This document shows, one piece after another, positions 10,815 to 22,652 of a stretch of 64,000 nucleotides of DNA. The stretch comes from Apostichopus japonicus. Its lineage: Eukaryota > Echinodermata > Holothuroidea > Aspidochirotida > Stichopodidae. The position numbers and the translations under genes are program-made. Position 1 is the stretch's first letter. Each line of letters begins with the position of its first letter. A model generated the notes under the pieces. The model was given only the letters and a program-made list of their open reading frames with translations, was not told where the DNA came from and searched no databases. The DNA is taken from assembly GCF_037975245.1 (NCBI RefSeq), contig NC_092564.1, forward strand, positions 19,916,484 through 19,980,483, read 5' to 3'.

Positions 10815-13800
10815 ATGGAGTTTGGTGAAGATTCTATCAAGAAGATTACCAGAGATGTGTTAGAAGCTGCTACTGGGGGATTTGTGGCCCAGGCAGAGGC
10901 AGGCTTTGAGGATGGTAAGTTAATCTGTGCTTATTTTTACATGTTTCCTGATATAAAATATGTTGTTGAAGCTTTTGGCCCAGTGTTAGGCAGTCTACAT
11001 TGTACAGTATAGTGATTGCTCCCAATTTTTATTTGGGTCCCAAGTTTTTCACCTTGTATAATCACCTAAACTTAAAAGTGTATTCATTCCAAGCAATTCA
11101 TAACATGCATACATGTGCATGCACAGAGACAAAAAGGGTGACAATCTTCCAGACCTGTGAGGAAATGTAGTGTAAATGGTCACATTTCCCTCATTAGTGA
11201 AAGTAAACATTTGTCATAAAATTCAATGTTATCTTTCAAAGGCCCACCAAAGTATTCTCAAAGACTAAAACATATCTTCATGGTTTGAAGGCAGGTTGTT
11301 CACTCTCTAATATTCTCAAAGCACAAATAGTTCCACATGGTGACGAAGACTGTGACCATTTGCTAAACAAGAAGTGAATCAGACTGTTATTATTGAGACA
11401 TACTTTAATCAACAAACTGGCAAAATCTGTCGTGAACGTATTTTCTCACTGTACAAAATGATATTATACGTACACAAAATGACCAGTGGTAAACATATTT
11501 TGTGATCAAAAGCATTATTCTCCTGAACATTGGAATGCTAAAGTGAACGACTTTGGGATAGTCCATGATGTTACGTGTATGTATGAATGTATTTTTAGAT
11601 CCTCCTGCAAGCAGAAACTCGCGAAGAAGCCATCATTGGCTCATCAAAGCCGCAAGCTGACCGAAGTCAGTCTCTTAGATTCATATTTAACGTCCATGAT
11701 TATGAATTTTCAATTGTCAACAACTCTCTAACTGGACGACATACATTAATCTTGGAGTGACTCGAACTCGGGACCTTATGATCGAAAGGCACCGGTGTTA
11801 ACCACTGAGCTAACACTCCGATACATGTTCCACAGTAGAGATGAGGAATTGTTGATAGTTACTTCAACTGTGACAGTGTGATAGTGATGACAGTGATGAT
11901 AGTGTGACAGTGTTTGTTGACAGTGTAGTAGAGACAAACTACTGGCACTTTGACCTAGTCTATAAAATTTTTACTCATTTTCACCAGCTTTCAGTGAAGA
12001 ATTCATAAGCAGAGCCCAGGAGAATGGCCTAGCAGCTCTTAAGCAAGTTTATAAAATTTACAGAGAGAATGGAATCTGTAGTGAGGGCTCGACGCCTCTG
12101 TCAAACACTTCCGAGCGTCAAAAGTTCACCAGGAAAGTTTTGACTGGTACCTGTGGTGTATGCGCCATTTTGTGTGCTTCTTACCATGGCAACCATGACT
12201 GGTCTAACAAGTCCTGCCAGAAAATGTCCAGAGGTGAGTAAAATTGTCAGTTTGAATCCATACATTGAAATAAATAGCTTCCTCATAGCAATAAAAGACC
12301 AAAGTCGTTTAGAGAGGGGTGAGGGGTCAAGTTTGTATTATTAGTTTTTTGAATGCTTGAAAGGAAAATGGAGGAATACAAAGATAATAATAGAAACATA
12401 ATAATAAATGTAAGATATATTCGCCCTTTTAAGTATCAGTATCAAGGACCTAAATTAGTCATATGGTTTAGTTAAGTATTTCCCAAGCCAGAAGATACTC
12501 ATTTTGAAACCCTCTCAATGTAATGCATAATGTGAGTGAACACTGGCTTATACCAAGCCTTCTCTTTTTGATGAGTGTTCTGAGAGTTTACAAGTCAGGC
12601 CAGTAATCGTCGCACCAACTTCCTGCTCCCGGGATTGCCAATAAACTTCCCATCCAACAGACAAGAGTTTACCTCAGTACCTGACCATAATTACTAATAC
12701 AAGTACTAAGGCACATCATCACTGAAATGCAGCTATGGTGAACAATGTTGTTTTGAAACCATTGAAAGAATGGAACTAAACTCAGTTCCAAATTTTTAAA
12801 CTATAAAATTAGAAAAACCAAATTCCATGGAATAATCTGCAAACATTGCAAATCGGCAATTTTGAAACGGAGAAGTCTGGTTCCTGGTAAAAGATTTGAA
12901 CCAGGTACCTAATGATTGTGGGGCTGACACTTTGACCGATACACTACGTCTTTGCCTTGTTTCTTGTGATAGCAGATTAAGTATTTTATGGGTGACTATT
13001 TTGCATTCGTTGTCGTAGGCAAACATGCAGAGATGTTCTCAGACAGCACTTGTTATCCCATAGACAATACAAACTTTGTGCAAAGGTTGATTGTCCAACA
13101 GACTTGCATATATGTAGAGTGCTTTGACAACAAGCACAGTACTTTCCTCACTCCCTCAGGCAACCTCAGCATAGTATTGCTTGTCCAAAAAAAACAAAAT
13201 CAAATCAAATTTAATCAGAAAACTGTACAACCTGTAACACTTGTGTATGAATTTACTTACTAACCTTATAAAGAAAGGCCTGACTAAATGTACTTAACTT
13301 CATTCTACCTGATTTCAAAGAATACAGTTTACAAAAGAACCCTCTTATATGGTTATCTCATGGACAGTGTAAACTTTTTGCAAAGGGAGTAGTTGGTTGT
13401 CCATCAAAATTGCACATGTACGAGTGCTTTGACATCAAGCACAACACTCTTTGTCCCTCAAACAAACTCAAGGAAAGGCCTCACTAAATCTACTATAACA
13501 GGATGAATTTTTATCTGACATGAAAGAACACTGTTACAACAGTCTCGCTCCCACTCCTCTCACCCCTACTTTTAAGTCTCTCCTCTTTACCATCCTGTTT
13601 AGATCTTCTTGATGTAATTCTTGGAGCCTCATCTAGTCCCTCCATTTTTCGTCTCCTCTGCGGTTACTCAGAAGTAGAGGAGCCTCCTGACGACCTTGTC
13701 TTTCAGGATGGCATCTTCGGGGCTGCATTCCAGTTATTGAAAACGAGGATGAACAAAACTAATTGGAAGAAAGAACCGGCTAGTCGACAAGTATTCTGGT

Positions 13801-16800
13801 GGTTCCTCTCCCACATGAAGGTAGATACTAACGTCAGAAGATCAGAAGTACATGACTAAGTGATTTATGTTACTGGTTGGGCATTTATTAAAGACAGTTA
13901 ATGTTTCTCTAACGTCTTCAGTTCAAGAACTTTGCTAGAATCACTGCTAGATAGCTTGTCAAGTTTTTATCAGTTAATTCTCATGTTATTAGTCTTTTTT
14001 CACTCCACAAGATATTTTACATGCAAATTTCATGGATGTATGTGGTTGACACTCTCCAGTTGAGTTCATAGTTATTTCCTAAGCTATTTCTGTTTCTACC
14101 TGACATGGACATGCACAGTGGAGATTAAAACTAGACCTATACATATCAAGTCTTCTCATAGACATACATGGCTTTGCGATGGACACTATGAATTATGTTT
14201 ATTATGAAATTCTGTTGCGAGAAAATGAAAAAAAAAGGACTAACACGGAATTTGGAAAAAGGGGCAAATATATCAATTTCAAGTTAAGTTTAAAGGACAT
14301 TGTATGAAGTCATACTGTAGATAGGGAGAGGTCATACTACATATCTTTTAACTTGTGTCTCTTTCTTGCGTCAATAACAGCATCCTTTTGTTGGTGAACA
14401 TTTGAATTCTCTGCTGCCACCTGCACTGCTCTTTGTTGATGATTATCACGTAAGTAGCGAATAGGCCTATGAGACTTTACAACAAAACTAGAAGTACTTG
14501 TTAAGGCCTGGAAGAAATTTTGCTCCTTCACCATCTCCCCCCCTCCCCCACTCCCACCCTACAACCATTGGGTTGGTTGTCATCTCTATCTGTGACAGAA
14601 ATATCCAGGTTCAAAGCTTTTTATCTGACTTGAGACAACATGAGCTAAGGTGGAAAGGGTCTTGGGTTTGTGAATGGATATACTATACAAGCAATTGATG
14701 CAAATGGTACTAGTGAAATATACATTATGCACATGGTATGTCAACAACAATAACAACAACAAGAATAGATTGATGCAAGTCACAGTCGCAAGAGCTAAAG
14801 TAACTTCACATTTGCATTGAAACTAGAGGTCAGCGGTGGTCTTTAAGATGGTAAAAGTTTTGATGATCAGTGTTATACATATATAATTCTAAGATTACAT
14901 ACAGTTGAACAGCCATTGAAATAAAAAGAAACGTTTTAGCTTTCTTAAGTTTTGGTATAGTTTCGATTTTATAAAGCAACTGAAATTTGATATTTTTAGA
15001 GAAAAGAGCTGACTGTTTCTGAGAAATTTGTATCATTTTTGCCTTGTTTTTGTTTCCTTGCTTTTACAGCCCACAAACAAGTTATTAGGAATAAGATGTC
15101 TACAACATATTGTCAATGAAGTGGTAAGTGTTATTAGTCAAAACGCTTCTTAATTTCACAAGGGGTTGGGTTTCCCATACTTTAGCGTTTTACAAGTGTT
15201 AGTTTAGGGTACACACTTTGATATATTTCATGGCATCCACTGTCATTTGCAGAGATTAATAAGGATATGGGATAGCTGGATTAGGACTTTTGGAGGGAAC
15301 CAGTACAAACAACAATTTAATTTGACATTAAATTATAGAAATCAGGTATCATGTTGAAGTATATTACAGTTGCTTCAGGGATGCATTAGAAATTGGAAAT
15401 GATGTGTAACAGTTTGCAGGGTTGTCAGAGTTTCATCCCATGCCTTCATAAAAAATATTTTGAAAAACCATCAGGTAAACTATCCTCTGTGTTTACCTTG
15501 ACATTTCTGGATCCAACAGAGTTAGAGATCATGTTATTTGTTAACAGTTTGGGAGAGGGACCTTCAAAGAACTTTAAATTGACATTTAATTACAGAGAAA
15601 TCAGATATCACATTGATTTATTCTCAATCTATGTCAGGGAGTCAAAAGAAAATCTGAAATTTTGCAAACCCATTTTCAGATCTTCCAAGCTAATAATTTC
15701 CAATTTTCTTCTTCTTTTTGGTACCATATCGTGTAATTTATTCCTTGTGTGTACCTTTATCATGCAGGATCCAACAGAGTTGAGATGGTATGGCAGAAGT
15801 GAAGTGATTTATGAGGCGTTGGAGCCCCTCCTTTACCAGCAAGAGGGTGCATTGATGAGAGAGCTGCTCCCATGTCTACTCAGTACCCTGGCCGTCTCGG
15901 AGCGGAAACAGAAGGGGGACGGCAACTCCCCCGGGAGACCGAATCGATACGACAAAGTCTTCCAAATAATCTTATGCAATATGGAAGGAGAGCAAAAGTT
16001 GGCTTTGAGGCGAGAGTTTGCCAAATTCTTACCAAATCTCATTAAGGTGATGAAAATCACTGTACTGAGGCACATGAAAGTGAGTACAACCAAAAAGGAA
16101 TGACACCCCCCTCTCCTCCGGCCCCACCCTCATGCACACACACACACACACACACACCGACAAGTCATGGCGTAGGAATCTTTGATTATCTAAAACAATT
16201 TTCATCTCATTCCTTCGTTGATGATATGTCGCTCATCTGGTATTTGTCAGAATGGTACTCTTAAAATTTAACTTGATTTCACAAAATTCAAACATTTTGT
16301 AACAAAACATTTCCTTTGGATGTGACTCTTCCCTTTTGATCCAAAAAACAAATGCAGCAAATGTTAAAACTATTCTGTCAAAGGACAATCCCTTTTAGAT
16401 GAAGAATAGAAAGGTTACGATATATGTGAGGCAGAGTTTGAAGGGACAAAACCCCAAATCCCATGTTCACACTCTACTATACCTTATAAGTGTTTATGTC
16501 AAAAGTACTTCTGTTTTTTTTCCTTTTCTTTTTTTGTTCACTGTGAACACTTGACTGGGAGTAAACACTGAGTACTTAGGTGATAGAATATTTACTTTGC
16601 TAATCATTTGTAGAAAATGCAATCTTGTATTAAGTCCCTACCCTATTTCGGATCATAAATTGGTTCATCTTTGTTACTTCTTCAGAGACTTTTACGAGTT
16701 ATAGTCACTTATATGGAAGTGAGTGACGGTAAGGAAGAAATATCACGGTCAGAGATCCTCGAGGCTTTGAAGGTGACCATCATAGAAACATGGCCGAGGT

Positions 16801-18815
16801 GAGTGACATAAGAAGATATGCATACAACTGATATTGTTTTGTTTCTTTAAACTAAATCTTTCTATTTCTTAGATTAATGTAAGGAGAAGCCAACTCAAAT
16901 ACAGTACGTAAATAATTGCTTTCGCTTGAACAACAAATTACAACGAGAAATCGTCATTTTATTTGATAGTTGTTATGGAGAATGGTTTTAAGTGTTCATT
17001 ACAATGATATTGAAGTAACTTGAGCAACTTTAAAAAAATGACATCACAGAGTCACTAGTGCTTGATTTTTTAAGTTATTTGTCGTATACATTTCTTGGTC
17101 AGTTTCTTTCACAGAAGTGGTATTTTCAAACATTGGTGCAAACGTTTGGGATTTTGGTGTTACCTAACACTGTCATTGTTTCCAGCACCAACATAGGGTA
17201 CTGTCTGCGAGTTGGCAGTGCAAATATTTTCATGGTCGTCAGAGACAACCAAATTTCTTGGACAACCAAAATCAGTTTTGTTTGGAGATCATCCCGGGGA
17301 AGAGTAGTTGTTTACATCAAATTCAGATTGCATTGTAACTAGATACCCCCAAAATACATAAAGTGATAAATAGTTTATCACCCTCCATTACTTTGTAGAC
17401 CTGTACTAAACTTAAACCAACAATAGTGGTAGGCCTAGGATCCACCTTATGAGGAGTTTTACTGGCCCATTACATAAACCTTCATTCATCTAAATATGGT
17501 TGACTGTGTCTTGTTGTAGATATGACTCTATTAATTTAAATTCTTTTCAAACTTTCTTTTTTCAGGATTCCAGCTCATTCTGTTCAGCTGACTAAAGTTC
17601 TCTTGATATTACTGTCTGACATCTCTTCAATCCATTCATTCAATATAACCAGCACCGGTAATTTGTGTTATGTTTTATATCAAATATCATTTATTTTTAA
17701 TTACAATAAATTGCATACTTTAGATTCCTTAACTTCCCCATTCCCTCTTCCCTGTCAAATTAGGTACAGAGGCTCTGATGGTTCTGTCCATGCTTTGGTG
17801 GAACACTTTTGCCGAAGATCATACAGTTTTTTGTTGAATTGATTTACTGCAATGAGAATAATTGACAACAGAAAGACTTATAAAATCACATCATGCAAAA
17901 CCACTGGGATGCAGACTGGCTAAGTAGAAAAGTACAAATTGTTGGGTGAGGTGTGGGGGGGGGAGGGGACAAGGAGAATAAACTATTCCTATAAAACAGC
18001 ATATTTTGTCGGTATATTTACAAATTTTTGTGTAACTTAGATTTAGCTAGATTTAGCTTTTGTTAGTGAAAGGAAACCTTTTGCTCGAATCGATCCAATT
18101 GCATTTCCAGTTTGCTGAGCCCTCTAATTTTGAAAATATCATATTATACATAAATATGTATAGTTTGAGAAAGTCGGTAAAACAAGATACTCATTAGTAA
18201 TAGAAGCAAGGCTTTCTTAGAGTATGATCAACTGTTACATCTAAAAGCTAATCGATACGTTTTTATAAAGTTTTTGTTTTCTAACACTAATTTTCACTGT
18301 ATGAGTTCTATGAATTATATCGTATAAATTTGGCTACATCCCCGACATTGACTGCTATACCAACCGATTGTGATGTTTCGACAAAAGATATAAGATTGAC
18401 CAAAATCATATGAATTGTTGAATACGTAGTTCAAGTGAATCTCATGAAAAGCAGAATACGATTTTGAATGTACTACCATCTTGCTTCACCGAAACCATAC
18501 TGTAGCAGGTTTCTGAGTGTGTTATCATCATGTAACACAATGTTTATTGCATTTCTGAGGTTAACAGATTTAACATTCTTGTACTATGTAATCTTAAAGC
18601 TGTCATTATATCACATCAAATTCATACCCCATCTTTATTTTATTTTCCCCAAACTAGCCAGAGAAAATCTTAGAAAGAATGTCGAGGAATGTCTCAGACT
18701 ACTGCAACAGTGTGACGAAGGAACAGTGCAACCAGCTTTGAGAGGAATTTTAGAAACCTCTGCTCTGAACCAGTTTGTGAGGGAATCACTTGAGAGAGTG
18801 CTCGAGAATGGGTGA
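10815..18815 (+). CDS. TTI2: TELO2-interacting protein 2 (TTI2), nine coding exons
   Basis: Exons: 10815-10914, 11988-12233, 13603-13820, 14381-14449, 15070-15123, 15768-16079, 16686-16798, 17566-17657, 18658-18815. They sum to 1362 bp with all phases consistent and give 453 residues (human TTI2 is 508). TTI2 forms the TTT complex with TELO2 and TTI1, which helps HSP90/R2TP mature PIKK kinases such as mTOR, ATM and ATR. Family signatures: NKLLGIRCLQHIVNEV (exon 5), a WYGRSEVIYEAL segment (exon 6), RLLRVIVTYMEVSDGKEE (exon 7) and the C-terminal VEECLRLLQQCDEGTV (exon 9). The 69-bp exon 4 (VGEHLNSLLPPALLFVDDY) was placed by homology and splice sites. The ATG at 10815 lies three bases inside an exon with acceptor AATAG at 10811, so a non-coding exon upstream (ending 6044) is likely. 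The N-terminus is short compared with human. Possible AATAAA signal near 19527. Confidence 0.88.
11565..11822 (-). mobile_element. tRNA-derived SINE, apparently full length
   Basis: The minus strand begins with a tRNA-like head (GGAGTGTTAGCTCAGTGGTT as A-box region, GAGTTCGAGTC as B-box) at 11819-11755. A body of about 170 bp follows, then a simple ACATACAT-type tail near 11570-11590. The head is about 67 nt and lacks part of the T-stem, so it is not a working tRNA gene. It lies in TTI2 intron 1. Confidence 0.75.
12855..12960 (-). repeat. tRNA-like SINE head, degenerate
   Basis: On the minus strand an A-box-like GTAGTGTATCGGTCAAAGTG (about 12947-12928) and a B-box GGTTCAAATC (12902-12893) stand about 35 bp apart, in the spacing of an RNA polymerase III promoter. 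No acceptable cloverleaf can be drawn. Confidence 0.5.
13046..13500 (+). repeat. diverged tandem duplication, about 300-bp period
   Basis: In TTI2 intron 2, words recur in the same order: TATCcCATaGACA, AAACTTT-TGCAAAGG, GAGTGCTTTGACAaCAAGCACA, CTCCCTCA and AAAGGCCTgACTAAAT at about 13050-13290, then again at about 13345-13490. Confidence 0.6.
15285..15790 (+). repeat. tandem duplication (about 260 bp) spanning the TTI2 exon 6 boundary
   Basis: GGATCCAACAGAGTT occurs at 15509 and again at 15767, where the true exon 6 begins. The preceding intron words (TTTGGGAGGGACC-like, then TGACATTAAATTA-AGAAATCAG) recur at 15285-15350 and 15545-15615. The upstream copy has no AG before GATCC, so only the downstream boundary can be spliced. 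Confidence 0.6.
16134..16158 (+). repeat. CA dinucleotide microsatellite
   Basis: About twelve CA units in TTI2 intron 6. Confidence 0.95.
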
Positions 18816-19382
18816 CAGTGGAGTGCTGCCATCCAGAGACCCTCCCATATAGAAGAAAAAAGGGAAGCTCAGACCCAAACTTTTAAATGAGACTGCAAAA
18901 CTTCAGGTTATTACCAACTATCACTGTTCAATGGGGCTAAGTTGGATAGTAAATTTTTGCCATTTATGATGAATGTTCACACATATTTGGTTTCCTTTCT
19001 ACCTAAGAGATCTGTATAGTTAATGAGCTCTTAACATTGTTTTGCAACCCATTTCATCCAGTAGAGAAAATTTTGTGTCCCACCAATTTAATTTAATGTA
19101 TTATCATTTCCTATGCAAATAGTTGAGCTATTGCAGGCCTGTATGGCCAAGAAGTCTGATTTTGGAAGGTTTAAGGAGGTACATGTTACTCATACACTGC
19201 GACTTGCGATGTTTTTGTAAACATGATGGTGGGGCGAGGGGAGGGTGGCAGATTAGTCTGCATAGAGTAAGGTCACTGCCACCTCTGTGCCCCTCATGTG
19301 TTATAGCTAATTAGATTATCCATTGGTGTGAGTTTCATGGACAAAATGAAGAGTTCATGTAGTTTGAGACTTTTACGGTGAT

Positions 19383-19660
19383 TTAATGGTCTACGGACAC
19401 CTATGAGCAACATCGTCATAATCACTCTAACAGGCATCAGAAGTCATGAAAATAACTGCAACTCCCATCAAAATCCATCAAAGATTGACCACTTTACAAG
19501 TCATTTCTAAATTCTAGTTTTATTTATGAATAAACATAAGCTAATTATGCACATTGTTGATGTAAAGGGAGCGACTACTTAATTTTCTGTTTATGTTATT
19601 TCCTTTGTTTTTACAACCTTTATTTCAAGGACACTGAAGTGTCCGTAGTACTTTAACAGT
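19383..19660. mobile_element. possible short inverted-repeat element
   Basis: TTTAATGGTCTACGGACAC near 19383 is mirrored by GTGTCCGTAGTACTTTAAC near 19640. The right end also contains the small palindrome GGACACTGAAGTGTCC. The roughly 280-bp size would fit a MITE, but arm identity is imperfect and no target duplication is clear. Confidence 0.35.
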
Positions 19661-21924
19661 CAAGCATGGTGCAATGATCAGAGCGTGGCATATTCAAAAC
19701 AAAGTTTTTTCCTGTGAACAGAGGAGCACAGATTTACTGTACAAGGGTTACTCTTTATATGACATCAAAAGGAGAGACTCATAGATTTACTGTAAATTAA
19801 AGCTTTTATTGCTCTTTGGTGAAAGATGAATTCTTACGTCATATAATATGATGATCGGTACTAATAAATTGTTACTGTATAAAACAGTTGATGACAAGCA
19901 AAAGTTTACATGAATTCAAATAATTTCAAAGTTTTCTGATTGTGTTATATAAGTACAAACATTTACAACGGTATATATATGATAATCCAGTCTGCACTTC
20001 ATGCAATATTGAATTTTTTGTTCTGATGAGAGGAAAGCATAAATTTAAAAAGTGAATACAATACAGATCATAATCAAAGAACTATGGTGAGAAATTTTTC
20101 AAGTTTATCATATTGGTCTTCTAAAGAGAAGCAATCTATTTTTTTTTTTTTTTCCTGATGAAATATGATTTCAATTATCTGTCCAGCTGAATGTTTCTTT
20201 GGGTAAATGGATGAGGTGATAAATGTAAATGATTTAAGAATACCATGAATGTGAGAAATACAAACTAGTTAAGCTTTGCAAATAACCAATTGAATGTCGA
20301 TATTGTTATGGATCATCGTGGCAATTGTACGTCAACAATATTTTGCAAAACTTTGGCAGAAATGATATCCTAGTCTGTGAAATCAGAAATGAACTACCAA
20401 TTCAACTTTAACTGAAAATAAGTTGATGTTGCCACCAATGATCTTAATGAATACGTACAGACATTAATGAATGTCAATGATATTGTATGTGTACATGTGA
20501 CCCAGTTATCTCACAGGTACCTCATCCATAATATGTTGTTTATCAATAAATCTTTATTACAAAAAAATTACATATTTGTGAGACTTCTTGGAAAGAAAAT
20601 AGTAAATTTACAATGAATGTCATGAAAGCTGCTATAATTCTTAATTTAACAATCAGCAAAAACATTTTTAATGTTAAAAATGAAAGATTTAAACAAATTT
20701 GTCTTTATCACTCATAGGTGAGAGCCCTTACTAACTTTTACTGTTTAGACAGATTTCTGTTTGCTTCATTTTAATAGTACAAATAAAAATTGAAACACTG
20801 TGAAGGTCGGTTGCATTTCTTAGGGCATAGGTGATGGGGACTCTTGTGGGCAAAGATGAAATAATGACCCACTCTCCTTCACAATATATATATAAAGATA
20901 AGAGTGAGCAAATTTGTTTTTACTGTTAAGAAGCCTTCTCTTGGCCTGCCATCCCCCTCCAGGCAGCAAACTTGACCACTACAAATATGATTGCAGTGTG
21001 ATTACCTCCAGCTTATTTGTTGTACCACCCATCCATTATAGATATACAATCCAACATTTCTGCAAAGGAAAGATATCTCTGCAAGAGGTACTTCAAAACA
21101 TTGTTGTTCCTTCAGAAGACCAGCATGAACCCCACCCAACCCCCCTCCACCCCACATATAAACAAATTCCAGATTTACTGCAAAAGTAGCTGCAGCGACT
21201 TGCGTAGAGGACTTGTAAATTGGCCTAAGTAAAATAGCTCTTTACAAGAGGAATTTCACAACATTACTGTTTCTTCAGAACATGCAGAAAGAACTTGTTT
21301 GGTAATGAAATAAGAGGTAGATTTGGCTAACATGTACTCTGCTCCTCCGACACCCACTGGCTTACCACCACTACTTCAAAAGGAAATAATGAAATAGCAA
21401 ATTTATGATACTTCCATAGGTGACAGAATTTTGAGGTAATATCAAAAAAATTAAGTGCTTTATTTGGCAGATGGAAGAGAGACGGGTGCCTCTCCAAATC
21501 TCTGCTGAATAAAACCTTTTTGTTTTCATTGGATATATTTCTGTGTTATCTTTGCTCTTGATATACAATGAATGTGGTTAAAGAGAACAAGAATATCCAG
21601 TGGATATTGTAGAAATGGTATATGATTGAAAGTGTAAGTACAACAAATGGTCTGAAGTTTATACATTCATAGCAAATTTACCAGTTTGTGTTGGAAGATG
21701 GCTGTGATCACTGTACCTACTGTCAGTAAATCGGGGGATATTCTTGCCACCCTAGCTAGGGTTGTCATTTCAACAAGACCTTTTTTGAAAGAGTTAACTG
21801 GAAATGTAAGGCACTAAAACGTTCAAGCGCACAGTAGCAAATACAATCAAGTATTCGCAATTTTTTTTATATATCTCATTCTGCAGAATAGATTTTGGTC
21901 GACTTTCATTTAAATGTTGACCGC

Positions 21925-22255
21925 AAATGACCTTTGACCTACACCAATTTCATTAGAATTCTTGTACTCAACAAGCTGAATCTGCATACCATGTATATGA
22001 AGTTCAACAAAGGTGTACTTTTTGAGTTATCATGTTCACAAAGTTTTCAGACTTTGACCTCTGTTGACCCCAAATGACCATTGAACTTTACAGGAAACAT
22101 TAGGAGTCTTATACTCAATACGACGGATCCACATACCAAGTATGAAGTTAATCCACCATTGAATTTTTGAGTTACCATGTTTACAAGCAAGTGTCACATA
22201 CATATACACACACATGCCATCACCATCACATATATTCCTTTTGCCCAAGCCCATC
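21925..22255 (+). repeat. dispersed repeat with two internal units
   Basis: Two successive blocks of about 120 bp share TTGACC-CAAATGACC, TTGTACTCAA/TTATACTCAA, CATACCA-GTAT-TGAAGTT and TTTTGAGTTA-CATGTT. The array ends in a CACACACATGCCATCACCATC-like simple stretch. There is no coding potential. Confidence 0.6.
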
Positions 22256-22652
22256 GCAAACCTTACTTGTTCACTGATTAATTAAGAGGATGAAGAATTT
22301 GTTCATTGTTTTCTTTGTTTGCACTTATCATTTCTTTATATTTCTACCCTTTTAAAGAGACTATAATATGCGCAAAAACTGCTATAATATCTAAAATGGC
22401 CACAGAGTGTCACAAACTTGCAATGTACATTTTCGTATATTGTTTTACAGTTTTGGAATATCATTTCACATGGTGTCTTGGAAATTTTGTGACAGTCTCT
22501 CTCTGTCCCACTAGTTTCCACGGTGATACAAACCGATGGTGACCGTCGTCACCGAATTTTGGTAAAATCGAGTCATGCTAGCTAGCCTTACGTTTGCTTC
22601 ACTTTGTATAGTCCCTTTAAAAAAGTTGACTTATTTTTACAGAAATATCAGA

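Larger units (their letters stand above)
18816..22652. other. convergent intergenic region and 3' UTRs
   Basis: TTI2 ends at 18815 and the SDR gene ends, from the other strand, at 22653, so both 3' UTRs fall here. AATAAA sites on the plus strand are at about 19527 and 20544. A possible inverted-repeat element (19383-19660) and a dispersed repeat (21925-22255) are listed separately. No gene was recognised in the remainder. Confidence 0.6.

Noticed and set aside
11755-11822. Functional tRNA gene
   Set aside because: Length about 67 nt, T-stem does not pair and the anticodon loop lacks U33, so it is a SINE head.
15393-15767. Upstream part of the long open frame running into TTI2 exon 6
   Set aside because: It is duplicated intron DNA. 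TTI2 homology starts sharply at the CATGCAG acceptor (15767).
17762-17839. Open segment after acceptor AAATTAG that would extend TTI2 with GTEALMVLSMLWW and a stop
   Set aside because: The exon at 18658 shares the same phase and carries the conserved TTI2 C-terminus. This one would truncate the protein. It may be a rare alternative end.
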